Position numbers and translations under genes: made by a program
Shown: piece by piece, positions 23,621-35,957 of the stretch
Position numbering within the stretch: the first letter of the stretch is position 1
Layout: each line of letters begins with the position of its first letter
Source of the DNA: Neodidymelliopsis sp. IMI 364377
Taxonomy: Eukaryota; Ascomycota; Dothideomycetes; Pleosporales; Didymellaceae
DNA: 64,000 nucleotides
Assembly: GCA_027946375.1 (NCBI GenBank)
Contig: JAPEUT010000027.1
Span: 62,001-126,000, forward strand
Direction of reading: 5' to 3'
Notes under the pieces: model-generated
Databases searched by the model: none
The model's input: the letters and a program-made list of their open reading frames with translations, nothing else
Told to the model about the DNA's origin: nothing

Positions 23621-26600
23621 TTAATGCACCTTGCGCACACTCATGCTTCCGGTCTGATGACCATTTCCCCTTCCAAAACGAACAATGGCCAAGACAATGC
23701 CAAGCAGAAACGATAGACAATGGGCTATCTGAATGGAAACGACCCTGAACAGGTGCCATACCAAATGGACAACCTTTGTGAAGAATCGAAATGCGTTGAA
23801 CAAGAAAAGCTGGAGTTGGAGGATGGGCTGCGTCGCGGATAGAGAAACCTTTGAGAGCGACCTGAGCAGTGTCAATCTTCCTGATTTTCCCTGTAATACT
23901 GAGTTGGGGTGAACAGGCACGCTTGTAGATGAGGCGAGCAAGAGTAACTCACTCACTCCCGAATCTGCGCTTTTAGCCCTGCAACCTCCCTCTTGAGTCG
24001 AGCATTCTCTTTTCTCAGTCTCGCGGCTTCCTCTTCACTGGCTACCAGACGACGATCGACTTCTTCGCCAGCCTTGCCTCTGCGCACACTGCTCATCACC
24101 TTTTGCAGCTCCTCATTGAAGCGAGAGTACAGCGCTTCATTCTCGGCATTCGAGTCTCGATAGAGTTGATCCAGCTGCTTGACACGTGCTTCAGAAACTT
24201 GAAGTGAAGTAGTTACGTCGGAGGAGATAGTGACAGCGCGAGTAGAAAGTGCGTCGAGAGTAGCTTTGGCCTGCTTCTCTAGGGCTGCTATACGGGCCTC
24301 CAAAGTCATTGACTGTGCTTTGTTAGGCGTACCGGACCCGAGTGATGGAGCAGAAGTTTGAGGGTGAAGACGTGGGGTGCCTTTAGCATTGAGCTCGTGG
24401 CCGATGTCATTCAAGACATTTTGTAGATCGTTTGAAGCGCTTTCAATATCCTTTTGCTGGGTTTGGAGCCGCTCGCGAAGCTTCTGCGGAGATTGCATTC
24501 GAAGTCTTCGCGGCGTACTGGTGGAGGCCACACCACTGCCCGTACCAGTCACAGGAGGAGCAACAGCCTTGATAGCAGAACGCGGAGTGGAAGGCGGCAA
24601 CCTGACAGTGTTGCCGGATCCTGGACGTTCAGATAGACCAGCAATCGTAGTAGTAGTTGGTCTAAGAGTGGGTATGCTGGTGATGGACTCATTTCGCCTT
24701 CTTGAGTGCGTCGAGGTCGATTGTGCGAATGACTTGACAGTAATCTCGTCCCTGCTTTCTGGTCTGGGCGTGGATGATTTGGGCTGCACACTACCCCTGC
24801 GAGTCATAGCTTCAATTGGTCGTTCTGGCTGGACACTGCCTCTTCGGGGAAGTGCTTCTGCAGGTACATTCTCCTTTCTTATTGGTGAGCCCAGCCGCAT
24901 TGGAGCTGGGATTGACGATGTGTGTTTGTGAGAGGAAACGGCCGTTCGTAAGGGTGTCCGAGGGGGCGACATACTATCCCGGTTTTTTGGCATAGTAGAG
25001 TCAGGTCTACGGGGAGTCTGTGAGGACCACGAAGGCGCGTTGTCAGCAAACTGCAGTTCTTTGAGATCACTCAACGAAGAACGACGCTTCTTGCGGGGTT
25101 GGACAGGCACAGCAAGCTTGGAAGCAGCGGGAGGTACCTCTCCAATCGTCCCCAGGAAGGAGCGATTAGTCTGGCTCCCGCTCTCATATTGGAAAGCGCC
25201 AAGAACAGTCGGACGATCGCGTGATGAAGGACGCTTAGGTGAATGACGGCCAGCATCTATAGAGTTGGAACGACCAACTGACGCTGACCCAGTTTTCGAT
25301 ACACTGGCGGCGAAGTTCTCCTGGCTGTGAGTGTTCTTGCTTAAGGATCGCCAAAGCGAGCTGACTTTAGATTCGTTCTCAGATTTGCTGTTTTCTCTGG
25401 AGAGATTACCGAACCCGAAGCGCCTCCTGAGAGAAGTGTTGGAGTTAACAGAGCCTCCAGCGTTGGCGCGGCCCTTTGCGTCAATAGAACCATAGTTTGG
25501 AGTCGAGAAGCCAGGAGTCTCAGCCGGAAAGAGTGCATCTATGTCCTGGACTAGGCGGTCCACTAGAGAGATGAAATCGTTTGCATTCCCAGCAGGTACC
25601 ATCATCTCAGCAAATGCAGCTGTCAGTATGCCACGATCTCCGTCGTTGCTAGTACCATCGAGTAATTCAGCAAGTAACTGGATGATCACTCGAGTTGCCC
25701 GTTGATTGTGGTGTGCCAGGTTGTTGAAAGTTGCGCGAAAGTATTCTTCAAACTCCCCTGGATACATACTGTCTGATCGCATCTGCAAAGATACAAATGT
25801 GGCGTGTGACAACACTGGACCCATCCTCTCCTTCCAAGCAACATTCAGAAACTTGTCGAATACAGCGAACAATACATCAACCGAAGACTGCGAGGCAAGG
25901 TCAAGGTTCGACGGCGTCTCGAGGAGTGAGTTGTAAAGCTCGTTGACCACAAGTTCGTCTGCGACTACTCTGGCACGGACCGATCGACCAACAATGTTGC
26001 CTTTCCGAGCTGAGAGGGCCATGGTAATATTGGCTAACGAGTCTTCCAATTTGGTGAGCGAGTCTACTGGCTGCAGTTCTTCGAAGACAGCGCTTCTTGA
26101 CGACGTTGGTCGCGAGCTGGGACCATCACGACTCTGGGTACGAGTCGGTACGAGCTGCAAAGGAGGAGCCATGCGAGGGATATCTCCCAGGGTGTGTGCA
26201 TTGCGTTGCAACTTCCTACCTCCGCCGTCCCTACCGACGCTTGCGCCAAAGAGGTTGCTGAGCATCTTCACGGGTGAAGCGGGCCGGCTTTTCATTTCCC
26301 TCCACTCCTCCACATCCGTCAAATGGAGATTCAGTGATTGTAGTATCTGCTGATTCCGGAACAGGTAAGCTTCAGATAGAGCCGGGTTCTTGACGTTATT
26401 GCGTTGTTGGAAGTAGTTGGTGAGTCGCTTTGTTAGTACAGGCAGAAACTCAACCTTGGTAAGTTTGTCTCGTGCGAGGTACCCATTAGGACCACTAATC
26501 TCCATGAGGTAGAAACCGTTGTCAAGAATCGAAATTTTGACAACGATCTCGACGCCATCGTGACCCACTTCCATAGGCTGGGAGAATTTCGACGCTTCGA

Positions 26601-28638
26601 CTAGAATCTGGATCTTTGAAGGCTCTTTGCGACCCTCCGGTTGCTCACTTCCCGTCTCCTCTGTTACAGATGAGAAGAGACTTAGGTCGCCAGGCCGGCT
26701 TCGCACCTCCCATTTGTAGCTCTCACGTTCAGCCTCTGCAAATCGCCCTTCAATTCTGGCTTTGGTGAGATCCTCGACGACTCTTTGTGCTCGGCCTTCA
26801 TAAGCACCTTGCACGTAGTACATACGGATACCAATGTTCTGGCGATCCGGTGTTAACGGTCGTCCAACCTGGCTGAGACGGGGTGTTGGTGACAAAAGTT
26901 GAATGATACTGGATTCTGCATGCTCGCTGACAAAGACATCGCACAATTTGAGCTGCTGGTGGAAGACAAGCTCAGACGAGTCGTCGAGTACATCAGTAAT
27001 TCTAGGGCTGTCCAAATCAGTCATGAGACTGCGCGCTGTCACCGTGCAGTCGTTTGGCTTGTGCAGTATGACGAGGAAGTCCGAGAAGAGCACAAAAATT
27101 CCTGGTGTGGTGGAAGGTCCGCTGAGCTCTCCATGATAGGGCGGGGCCAATTCGACGAAGTCAATTGCAGTGATCATCCTTCCTCTGGGTGTAAACGATC
27201 TCGGCCATTGATAAACCATCTTGCGTAGACGATCAGAAACCTTCATCTGATGGGTAGTTGATCCTTCCCTGGAACAAATCTCGGAGACGATGTCTCGAGC
27301 TTTGAGGAATGTTTTGATAGCTGGATGCCTTACTGGTAATTGCTTAACGATTTGATCAATGTAGAGATTGTAGCGAGGCAGACGTTGCACAGGTTCAATT
27401 AGCAGAGAGGTAAGTCGCTGTTCGCCAGTCTCGTAGACCCTTTTCGAGAAGCTGGAGGCAGGCTCTTTCGTGAAGGCTTTCAGCAGCTGTGAAAAGTCGC
27501 CGTGAGCAGCCATGTAGTCAGTGTAGCAGTCGCCAAATTTCGGAAACCATTCAATCAGTGCCTTTGCCACTCTGGCTGCTCCAGTAACGTCCGGTGGATC
27601 TTTCTGGCCTCTTAGAGGAGCGATGAAGACGTCGTCCGTAGACTCCTCAATGTCCTGAATGGCACCGTTCTCAGTCTCTTCCAAAATCACGCGCAGCTCT
27701 TCTAGAAAGCTCGAGTTGACTTCGAGAATCTTGTCCAGACTTGGGGGGAACAGGCCTTGTAATGTCTGCTCGTTTGGACTTGTGCTGGAAGATGATCGGT
27801 GCTTGGCTTTCTCACGGAACTCGACAGCCACATTGTTAACTAAGTCATGGACCTTGTTCACGTAGTTTTCCTCGGTGTCCAATAGTTCGCACATCTCGCG
27901 GCGCAAACTCTCCTTCTGCTTTCTCGAGAACGATTGTGACCGGCTAAGCTGGCTAGCTTTCGAAGGTGCTCGACGGAGCCGTGATGTAGGGAGGAAGGTT
28001 GACTCTCCAAAGAGTTTAACAACTGGCGCATAAGATCCATATCGCTGTTCGAGATCATCATCTTCCGGCTCGTCGAACTGAGCTGACTCGCGCGCATCCA
28101 CCTTTTGTATGCTTCCCTGCGGTAGCACCACGTCCATGTCTACCCACGACAGCGTCTGCTCTCCCAGTGCGTGGCGCACATCGACGATGACCTCCTCGAC
28201 GTTTTCAACCTTGACCATCTTGGCAGCGACAATGGCGGCATGTTGCTCGGAAAACAGCGCGGGCGCCATGTGCATATTGGCCCTGGTGCTGTAGCGCCGC
28301 TCCCAGGCGTTCTTCACCTCGACGGGCAGCTCGACAAAGTACTTGAACAGGCTAAAGGCCAGGCCGCGACATATCTCGTCGCCCTGCTCCTCGCGCGGCA
28401 GACAGGTGACGGCATTGTAGAAGGAGGCTGTGGGCGATACGATTAGGCGTGCGTAGCTGGCAAGGCCGGCCGGGGTGAAGACGTGGGTCTGGATGCGCGA
28501 GTTGGTCGTTTGCGCAGAGGTCGAAGTCGGGCCATAGAAGATGAGTACGGGGGCATTCGAGAGCAGCTCGTCTGTGGCGTGGAACAGCGACAGGTCGGCT
28601 GCGGGGAGGGCGGCTGGCTCCTGATTTATGACGACCAT
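23621..28638 (-). CDS. Dbl-homology Rho guanine nucleotide exchange factor with C-terminal hydrophobic segment
   Basis: A large first exon (28638-23957) and a short last exon (23861-23621), joined across a 95-nt intron (GTGAGT...CAG), give 1,640 residues. An N-terminal region of ~240 residues of unknown fold precedes the DH domain (about 244-460), marked by ESLRREMCELLDTEENYVNK, YETGEQRLTSLLIEPVQRLP and RYNLYIDQIVKQL. A PH-like region follows (FTPRGRMITAIDFVELAPPY..., about 480-680). Next come a middle helical domain and long Ser/Arg/Pro-rich disorder, and a coiled coil near the end of exon 1 (EARIAALEKQAKATLDALST and RLRKENARLKREVAGLKAQ). The last exon adds a hydrophobic segment (IQIAHCLSFLLGIVLAIV) and a basic tail. 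The DH domain predicts activation of a Rho-type GTPase in polarity; which one is unknown. The gene is divergent from DCC1. Confidence 0.9.
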
Positions 28639-29237
28639 GTCGCCGATGCGCCGGAACGAGTGACGGAGGTGGGACAGTTAGGAGTGCGAGTGCGAGTGCA
28701 GCATTGGCATCGCGCAGCAAAGGCGACGTTCAGCAAAGGAGAGTGGGGAGGCAGTCAGGCCATGCAAGAAGGAAGGTGCGATCGGCGCGTGTGTTGTGGT
28801 GTGTTGTGTTGGGTAGGGTCAGGTAGTGTAGGGCTGGCAGTTGTTGACGTTGAGCAGCCGAGATGTCAGTCACTTTGCAACGGCCAGGCCAGTAAACAAG
28901 GCACAGCTTGGAAAACGGTGGCTGGCTGCACGCCCGCACGCACTCGCACGCACTCGCCCGCCCACGCTGCACTCGACGCTCCGAAACAGGCGGCGGCTAG
29001 CGCACGCGGTGCAGCAGACGGTGCAGCGCTCAGCGACCGCGTGGGACAAAAGGCCGGGATATGCTGGGGACGCCTGTCTTGGTGCGGCCAACAAGCCCGC
29101 CCTTGCAGCGTGCGTCGTCTGGTCGCTGGCTGGGTCACTGGTGGGCGATCGCACGTCGCGTCGGCGCAAAACAACCGCGTCTTCAGCCTCTAGCCAGACC
29201 AGACAGACGTCAGTCAGCCTCTGCCCGCCGCAGCGCC
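28639..29237. promoter_or_regulatory. divergent promoter region RhoGEF/DCC1
   Basis: 599 bp between the two start codons. It contains GC-rich sequence with GCACGCACTCGCACGCACTC-type CG/CA repeats near 28930-28960 on +. Open frames run through it on both strands, but they carry no recognisable protein and are treated as chance in GC-rich DNA. Confidence 0.45.
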
Positions 29238-30338
29238 ATGGCGACCCAGCAACACGACGGCGGCGTGCCCTTTGCCATTGCCCACACGGCGCAGAAGCTG
29301 CAGCTGCTCGAGCTGCCCCCCGCCGTCGCCGAGCTGCTCGATGCTCCCAATCCCCCGCGGTGCGCTTCCAGCTCCCAGCTCCCAGCTCCCGTCCCGCTGC
29401 TGCGTGGATCCCCCTTCTGATCTGGCGCGCACAGGCTCTCCATCAAGTCCAGCACCGCTGCCCCCGACCGGCCTGCATATGCCGTGCTCTGCACCCCCTC
29501 CACCACCTTCCACCTGCGCCAGGTCCAGACGTCGAATTCGCTTTTCGTCACCCAGCCCCAGTACCTCGACTCCCATGGCAACCGCGTCCCTGTCCCGGCC
29601 ACATGCGCCATAGCATCGTGCCCCGCGACCCTCGAGTTACACCCCTCGGATGCCTCTCCTGTCGCTCTGCTGCACGAGGTGCTGCCGTTCTACGACACTG
29701 TCGCTGGCCATGTTGATGCAACAGGCAATAGCCAGAGCAAGGACAGCATCTTCGACAACCTCCCCTTGTCACATGCACAGTGTCAATTCGCCTGGAACGA
29801 GCTGATGGCCTTTGAGCTGGATGGAGACTCGTACATACCCTCTGTAAATGCCCTGTCGCACGTCTGGAGGTCGATCAATGCCGCTGCACTGGCCGAGGGC
29901 GTGAAGCTCGACAGCCAATTCCTAACCGAGGACATTGCAACTGCAGCAGGTGAGGAGGGCCATCCATCAAACTTTGTCAAAGCCGTGCTCAGACATCTGT
30001 CGAGTGACGAGCAAGTCACAGAAGGGCCATGGTCATGTCTAGACCGGGCCAAGACCGTTGCGTTCGTCGGCAAGACATTGCTTGAGGCCAAGCAGGGAAG
30101 TGGCAGCGACTTCCTGATTGCTGATTTCACGGACACGTGGGAGGACAGGTTGCCAGAAGCATGGCGAAAAGATGCCAAGCTCAGTGCAATTGAAGGGTGG
30201 TACGAGTTTCCATCAGACACCACAATTAGGGCTAAGAGCAAGGATGCAGTAGTCGCCAATGTGCAGGACGCGAACGCAGCAACTAAACCGGCGGCGAGAA
30301 AGTGGCACGAGAAATTTGCGAAGACGCGAAAGAAATGA
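29238..30338 (+). CDS. dcc1: sister chromatid cohesion protein DCC1
   Basis: DCC1 is a subunit of the alternative clamp loader Ctf18-Dcc1-Ctf8-RFC, which works with PCNA at replication forks and supports cohesion (family knowledge). Two exons (29238-29359 and 29435-30338) with a 75-nt intron (GTGCGC...CAG) give 341 residues. The protein reads AIAHTAQKLQLLELPPAVAE, then LSIKSSTAAPDRPAYAVLCT, TFHLRQVQTSNSLFV and, after the middle, LPLSHAQCQFAWNELMAFEL. A C-terminal winged-helix-like part contains ADFTDTWEDRLPEAWRKDAK and ends KWHEKFAKTRKK. Order and length match fungal DCC1. ATG 29238 has a good context (GCCATGG). Confidence 0.88.
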
Positions 30339-30947
30339 TGGTGTGCTGAGGGAGTCGTATAGTGGACAGTGCCCGCAGCGAGTCGTGCTGGAACCAGACT
30401 TTATGGTCTCACAGACCGTAATGTCGTGAGTCGATGCCCGCGATCCACTAGTGGTATGCTACGATACGGTAGACCGAACACACGACCTGTCAATATCGTA
30501 TGACGTACCTCCATGAGTGTACCTGGTGTACCTGGTAGGGCTGTCAACTCAAGATTTTGACAGCTGCCACACGCGCCGAGCTAACACGACCGCGTCTTAG
30601 TCGCGTTGTCGGCATGTCGGCGATCCGGAAGCTGTACCATCCGTCTTTGTCATGGAGATTTGTTAAGCTGCGAGTGGCCACAGAAGTGCCGAACTGTTGG
30701 GCTTTCCCAAAGAAGAATATACATATCGAATTCACTCCAAGACTTTCTCTTTTTTTTTTGTTTCAGCGTCTCTACTCGCCTTGCTTGTCGTATATCCCAG
30801 CGTTCAGAGCGTATGCACCTTCTCCGTCCCTTCAGGTCATCCCTTTCGCCACATCGCCTTGTGCAAATTTCAACAACGCGAGCATCCATAGCCAGCATCA
30901 ATTGTAGATCAATCACATCAGCGTTCACCAACCCAACAGCACCAACC
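30339..30947. other. intergenic between DCC1 and hemerythrin-like gene
   Basis: 609 bp. A nine-T tract around 30750 and C/T-rich sequence up to 30940 look like promoter and leader of the downstream gene. No gene was seen. Confidence 0.45.
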
Positions 30948-31564
30948 ATGGCGACCACCGACCCAGTACTTCCTGATGCTCTCCCTAAGCCTTCAACACC
31001 AGCCGAACCCACTCTCCCCAAACTTTCACCCCAGGAATTCCGTATTTACAACCGCATGGCTGAGCATATGGATTACTTTCACAATCACTTCCGCGAGACT
31101 TGGAACGTACTGTATTCTGCTTGCGAGACAGGAAAGAGGGGGAAAGGAATGAGCATCAGGCAATTCATTGCCCTGGGTCAGCAATTCTGTGGACAATTGG
31201 AGATGCATCACGGGATTGAGGAAAGGTACATTCCACTCCCAACCGAAACACACATAACAGCACAATACTCATTCAAAACAGACACATTTTCCCCGTCCTA
31301 GCAAAGAAAATGCCCGCTTTCAAGAAAGAATTGGAACTCCTCACACAGCACAAGCAGATCCATGCTGGTCTTGACAAGCTGACCAAGTACTTGGAGGAGT
31401 GCAGCACTGGTGAGAGGGAGTTGCGGTTGCCAGAGCTGAAGGTGATTTTGGATGGGTTCGGTAAGGTGCTGTGGCAGCATTTGGATGACGAGGTGGCGCA
31501 GTTGGGCGCGGAGAATATGAGGAAGTACTGGAGTAAGGAGGAGATGGTTAGGATGCCTATGTGA
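30948..31564 (+). CDS. hemerythrin/HHE cation-binding domain protein
   Basis: Two exons (30948-31225 and 31282-31564; 56-nt intron GTACAT...CAG) give 186 residues. The helical hemerythrin-like fold is indicated by spaced metal-ligand motifs: AEHMDYFHNHFRETW in helix 1, QLEMHHGIEERHIFPVLAKK across the splice junction, TQHKQIHAGLDKL, and KVLWQHLDDEVAQLGAENM near the end. These His and Glu/Asp residues fit a non-haem di-iron site of the HHE family. No signal peptide is present, so it is probably cytosolic. Members have been linked to iron, oxygen or redox sensing, but substrate and role here are unknown. ATG 30948 sits in a good context (ACCATGG) and directly begins the Pro-rich leader MATTDPVLPDALPKP. 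Confidence 0.9.
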
Positions 31565-32088
31565 AGCTTGTATTAACTGATTGTATGGATGTACTCAATG
31601 CTGGTCTTGTGCGACCCATCCTCTATAACCCCTTTATTCCCAAAGTGTTTCTCGCTCCTTCACTCCACTGTGGAGTCATACAACACACAACCAATCCGCT
31701 TGGTCATCCGATTCGCCCTTCGCCCTTCCTTCAAGCCAGAGAGTATCGCGAGATCGCAGCGGATGATGTCTGCATCAGCACTAAAGAGAAGTCAGATAGA
31801 AGAACTGTCCAAACACAGCCAGCGCGTGTATTGGTATCTCCAGTCAAGTCTCACCAGACGCGCACGCTGGAGTTCTGGCGCTTCTTTGCAAGGAATTCAA
31901 CATAGGCTCTATCAAGAGCTGGATTCACCTTACCCATAAATCAAGATGTGGGCATGCGCCAGAACCTTCATCACACTTGAAGATCATCATTAGAATCCAC
32001 ACTACCCCAGGTATGGGGCAGTCAGAAATTCGAGAATCATGATCCCATAGTTCTATGTTGGGAGATACTCTCGCCCTGTAATGGTGTC
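31565..32088. other. intergenic, no gene seen
   Basis: About 520 bp downstream of the hemerythrin-like gene. Short frames continue from the 3' end without recognisable protein features. Confidence 0.4.
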
Positions 32089-32688
32089 ATGCAGGACCTG
32101 CAATTTTCCGACCTGGCTCAAGGTCCCTTCAATCTGATCTATGTCCATCGTACCGCCACTGGGTGGTCGACGATCGAGAATTTTAGGAACGACATTGAAC
32201 ACCAAATAAGGAAGCAGCCATTGAGTTTCTATGTGCCAGCTGGCAATGGCTCTACGACTGCCAACTCTGAGCAACTCGAGATTTATGCCGAGATGGCAGA
32301 TGTTTCTTTGCTAAAGAGTGTTTTAGTATTTGGAAATGTCGGTAGTCTTGTTGTGCTTCGCTTCAGCAGCGACATTAATGGATTGGTCAAGCTTTCTTGG
32401 TCAGTACAGAGCTCTGAGCTAAGAGGGTTAGTCGTGCTCAAAGTCATCCAAACTAAAACGCTATACGACTTCAATGGCTCAGAAAGCAGGAACATCCTAC
32501 TCATAAGATGTGGTTCGTACTACGAACGAGTTGGCAGGATGCAACCTGACTTGAGGGCTTGCGTTAAGAAGGAACGTCGGGCGCCTAGGGGAGAAGGACT
32601 GTATGATTACGAGCTGAATCTGCTCGCTGAAGATGGTTCGGCGTTGCGAGGATCGATAGGTGGTAGGCTGGGTTGTTCACGACTATAG
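32089..32688 (+). CDS. hypothetical 199-residue ORF, weak
   Basis: A single uninterrupted frame from ATG 32089 to TAG. I do not recognise the protein. It reads FNLIYVHRTATGWSTIENFR, later SVLVFGNVGSLVVLRFSSDI and NILLIRCGSYYERVGRMQPD, and becomes basic near the end (KKERRAPRGEG). There is no signal peptide or clear membrane segment. Composition is protein-like with no long low-complexity tract, but no intron, domain or neighbour context supports it. It could be a chance ORF or a piece of a longer unrecognised gene. Confidence 0.3.
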   Translation: MQDLQFSDLAQGPFNLIYVHRTATGWSTIENFRNDIEHQIRKQPLSFYVPAGNGSTTANSEQLEIYAEMADVSLLKSVLVFGNVGSLVVLRFSSDINGLVKLSWSVQSSELRGLVVLKVIQTKTLYDFNGSESRNILLIRCGSYYERVGRMQPDLRACVKKERRAPRGEGLYDYELNLLAEDGSALRGSIGGRLGCSRL

Positions 32689-33443
32689 GAATGACTGTAC
32701 TGGGCTAGAAACTCAGGTTCCCTTTGAGTTTTTCTCGAAATATTGCAGAAATGGCTCACGACTGCGAGGTGTACTCGAAATATTGTCGTCTGTCTATGCA
32801 CATCTGAAGAGTACTTTTCCTTCAAGGCACATCTCCTTCTACTCTCTACTTTTGTAAATGACCAGAATCATCACCGTAATCGCATCGTCACTATCCAACA
32901 CTACTCCAACGTTAGAATTGGCAGGCAGCCTTGCGGCAACACCCCGTCCAGATCGACGCTTCCTCTGTTTCATCGTCCCGCGATCCGGCTCTCCGCCCGG
33001 CAAACCCCCAAACCAGCCTTACCCACTGATTTATTTATATCGCAAACATCAAACAATGCGATTATTGAAACAAGCTCGAGATTCGCAAGAGTGCCTCAGG
33101 ATTATTGGATCGTGTTTCATGATAAGCGGCGGCGCAACACTATTGTCAGAACCCCCCACTCGTCTGAGTTTCTGCGGATATGGAAGGCGAGCTCTGGCAG
33201 CTCGAGAAGAGAAAATAGAGTTAGAGGGACATCGGGGCTGTGAGTCGAGAAGGAAATGGTAGTTGTGTGAACTGTCGAAAAAATACATAGTATACAAGCG
33301 CTTCCCAGAGCGTGTTGAGACAAGAGAAAAGAAAACGCTGAAATTAGTGTAGCACGACGTGAAAATCGGCTCAGATGCGTGTGTGTTGGATATCTCGATT
33401 ATCTCCCAAACGCCTTCGCTGTGATGTGATGCAAATCTTCTTC
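32689..33443. other. intergenic, no gene seen
   Basis: 755 bp upstream of the 3' end of the DUF3112 gene. Overlapping short frames occur on both strands with no recognisable content. Confidence 0.4.
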
Positions 33444-35049
33444 TTACTCTCCAGTCACCCTTCTCTTCATGCTCAGGAACCTCCTAGGGCTCCTCAACTC
33501 CCAATCGAGTTCGGGCGTCCAACCTCCATCAGCCCTGAGTGTATCTCTTATGCTGGGTGCGGTGATTACACTCGGCACTGCGATGCTCAGTCCTGTGCCT
33601 ATGCTGATGCCTCCTACGCTGCCTCGGGTGTTTGTGCTGATGCCGGTTCTGAATGAGTGGATCGTGCTGGTCGGACTTGGTGGCTCCAGGGGACTCGTGG
33701 GCGAAGATAGTTCCTGCCATGGTCCGCCCAGACGTGCGATAATTCGTCGTTGTTCGCTGTCGCGCCAGCGCTGCTTTTGGTCGGCGGTTGGTGGGGGTTC
33801 GAGCGGCGACATGTCGAGTTGAATGGTTGGCAAAGTTGGCGCTTTGGACTGGCGTTTGAAGAGCGACTGAAGGAGAGACTTGCGTTTGTTCTTCGCAGGA
33901 GAGATAGGCGATGTTGTTGGAGTGGTTTGCGTCGATTCAATATGTGTGTCAGGCGAGTCTGGCGACAAGACAGGCGTCTTTTCCGGGTCATGGATATGAA
34001 TGGTAGGCACATTAGTATCGATGGTGAGGCCAATGGTAGGGGTGCTTTTTGCAGCTACTTCGTTGTCAGAGTCCACGATGGTCTTCGAAGCTGATGTAGG
34101 TCGCGAATCTTGCATCTCAACATCTTCCAGTTGATGTGAAGACGAATATGACCCAAACCCCTTTGCACCATTGGGGATGTGATACCGCAGATCTATACGC
34201 AATATCGCGTACATCAAAACAGTCTGGATCTCAACGAAAAAGTTGAAAATGTAAAAGGCACCCTTGCCTAGGTAGCCTGGAAGAGGTTGGGTCCGTGGAA
34301 CCGGCGTAGCCCAAGTACTACCACATCGGTACCACGCTCCGAAGGCTAACAAGGTGGTACTAACAAGTAGAACAACGACTTTGGTGCGTAGACGACCTAC
34401 ACCGAATCGGTCGGGTGGTGAGTATGGGATGAGAAGCGAGAGTACGGTGATCGGAATGGGGAGAGTGGCAATGATGGCGAGAAACGTTGAGCCGTACAAC
34501 TGAAGACTTCGGTCGGTAGCCCTGGTACGGACGTCAAGAGTGTAGAAGCTCTGTACTGTTCCCACGATGACCATGATGATAGTAGCTCCCGTTAAAACGC
34601 AAAGGAACTTGAAAACTATGCCAAAAGCAGGATGCCATCCGAGATTTGGGTGCAGTGACCGAACGAGGCGCATAGCGAAGATCAAGTTGATAACGAAGAG
34701 AATGAGTACGCCGGCTGCAACGAAAATTGATGCTGCAATGGCCAGCTTAACGTTCCGAGGTTGTGCTGTGGAAGCGATTCGAAGTATCGATGTCAGGATA
34801 CGCGATACACAAAAGGCTGTTATAGTTAGTCTCCTCGTTCAATTCCATTCATGAGCCAAAGGGTATACCGAATATGAAGAAATTGAACAAGAATTTGTGT
34901 CCTCTTGCTCTATTCTTCTGAAAAATCTTCATATGCACGGCAGCCCCTATTATGAACAAAACCATGAACACAGTCTGAGCAGGTACATCAACTTTCTTTG
35001 CAGGGGTCCCACCCAGAGCCCACACCATGGGAGGATATGGTGGCTTCAT
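33444..35049 (-). CDS. DUF3112 family multi-pass membrane protein
   Basis: Two exons (35049-34869 and 34816-33444; 52-nt intron GTATAC...CAG) give 517 residues. The start PYPPMVWALGGTPAKKVDVP is the hallmark of the fungal DUF3112 family. About seven hydrophobic segments fill the first ~300 residues, including VFMVLFIIGAAVHM, IFVAAGVLILFVINLIFAM, IVFKFLCVLTGATIIMVIVG, VVVLLVSTTLLAFGAW and YIFNFFVEIQTVLMYAILRI. The conserved NPHPN/LGWHP-type loop appears as SLHPNLGWHP. The last ~210 residues are a hydrophilic Ser/Thr/Pro-rich cytosolic-type tail ending SMKRRVTGE. The architecture (multi-pass domain with a long regulatory tail) suggests a receptor-like or membrane-organising role, but no function is established. 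Confidence 0.88.
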
Positions 35050-35957
35050 TTTCGCCTGAAGCTTGTCAGATTCTTTGTCTTTTGGTTGTTTTTAGTTGCT
35101 GATGGGTCTTTAATCATACCATCGAAGGGGGCATGCCACCTGGGGCTGCCATTTCCAAGAGATCAAGGGCAATGGGTCCGATTCACTAAAGCCGCGCAGG
35201 CACAGAAGGTATTGACAACAGTTTGAAGACCTGTAGAGGGTAGACGTGCAACAGCAGCGGTCAACGCAGGGAACGCAGCTCTTTTCAAACATCCCGCCGC
35301 ACCCATAACAGCTCGTATCATGAACCCCAGACCCCTGACAATACCAGTGCCACGATGGTTGGCGAGGTTTTGTTTCTAAGTACAGGAGGTCTTGTGTTTG
35401 ACGTGTCGGTAGTGGTCGCACTAGACGTTCGACGAACGGGTATAGCTCTTAGTGCGAAACCGCGACGCCGAGTGGGCTAGCTTTGGCGTGTACCCTGTGT
35501 CTATCCACATCACGCAAACACACACTTCGAAAGTTTTCAGACGCGATCTATGTTGTGGAGTTCGGTGAATAAAGAGCTGCGGGATCCTAGCATACTAGCT
35601 TGGTTTATGACAGCTCGTCAAGTACCTGTGGTGTCAATCCTCATCTGAAAAGGTTGATTCCAGTAGTCCTAGGTCATCCTGCAGCAGACCACACATGTAT
35701 ACCAATGCACTCTGAGTCATATGATACAGATAAACGCTTGTACAGCCCAGTCGATACATGTCGTAATATGATCAACCAGGTAGCTGACAACAGGCCATTG
35801 CATCGCTCTACAATGTGACCGGTGCCGTCTAAGAACGGAAACCCGATAGCCACTAAGGAAACAGTCGGACAGACATTCCTATCGAGCCTAAATGTATGTG
35901 AGTAGGATGCCAGATTCATTGCACGGTTTGGAGAAAAAACAAACCCGCCACTGCATT
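35050..35957. other. intergenic, no gene seen
   Basis: 908 bp between the DUF3112 start and the stop of the next minus-strand gene. It must contain the DUF3112 promoter and the 3' region of the neighbour. No RNA gene or repeat was recognised. Confidence 0.45.

Noticed and set aside
28483..29193. 236-codon + strand frame and an overlapping 291-codon frame between RhoGEF and DCC1
   Set aside because: GC-rich repeats open several frames at once; the true DCC1 start and exon 1 lie in the middle of these in another frame.
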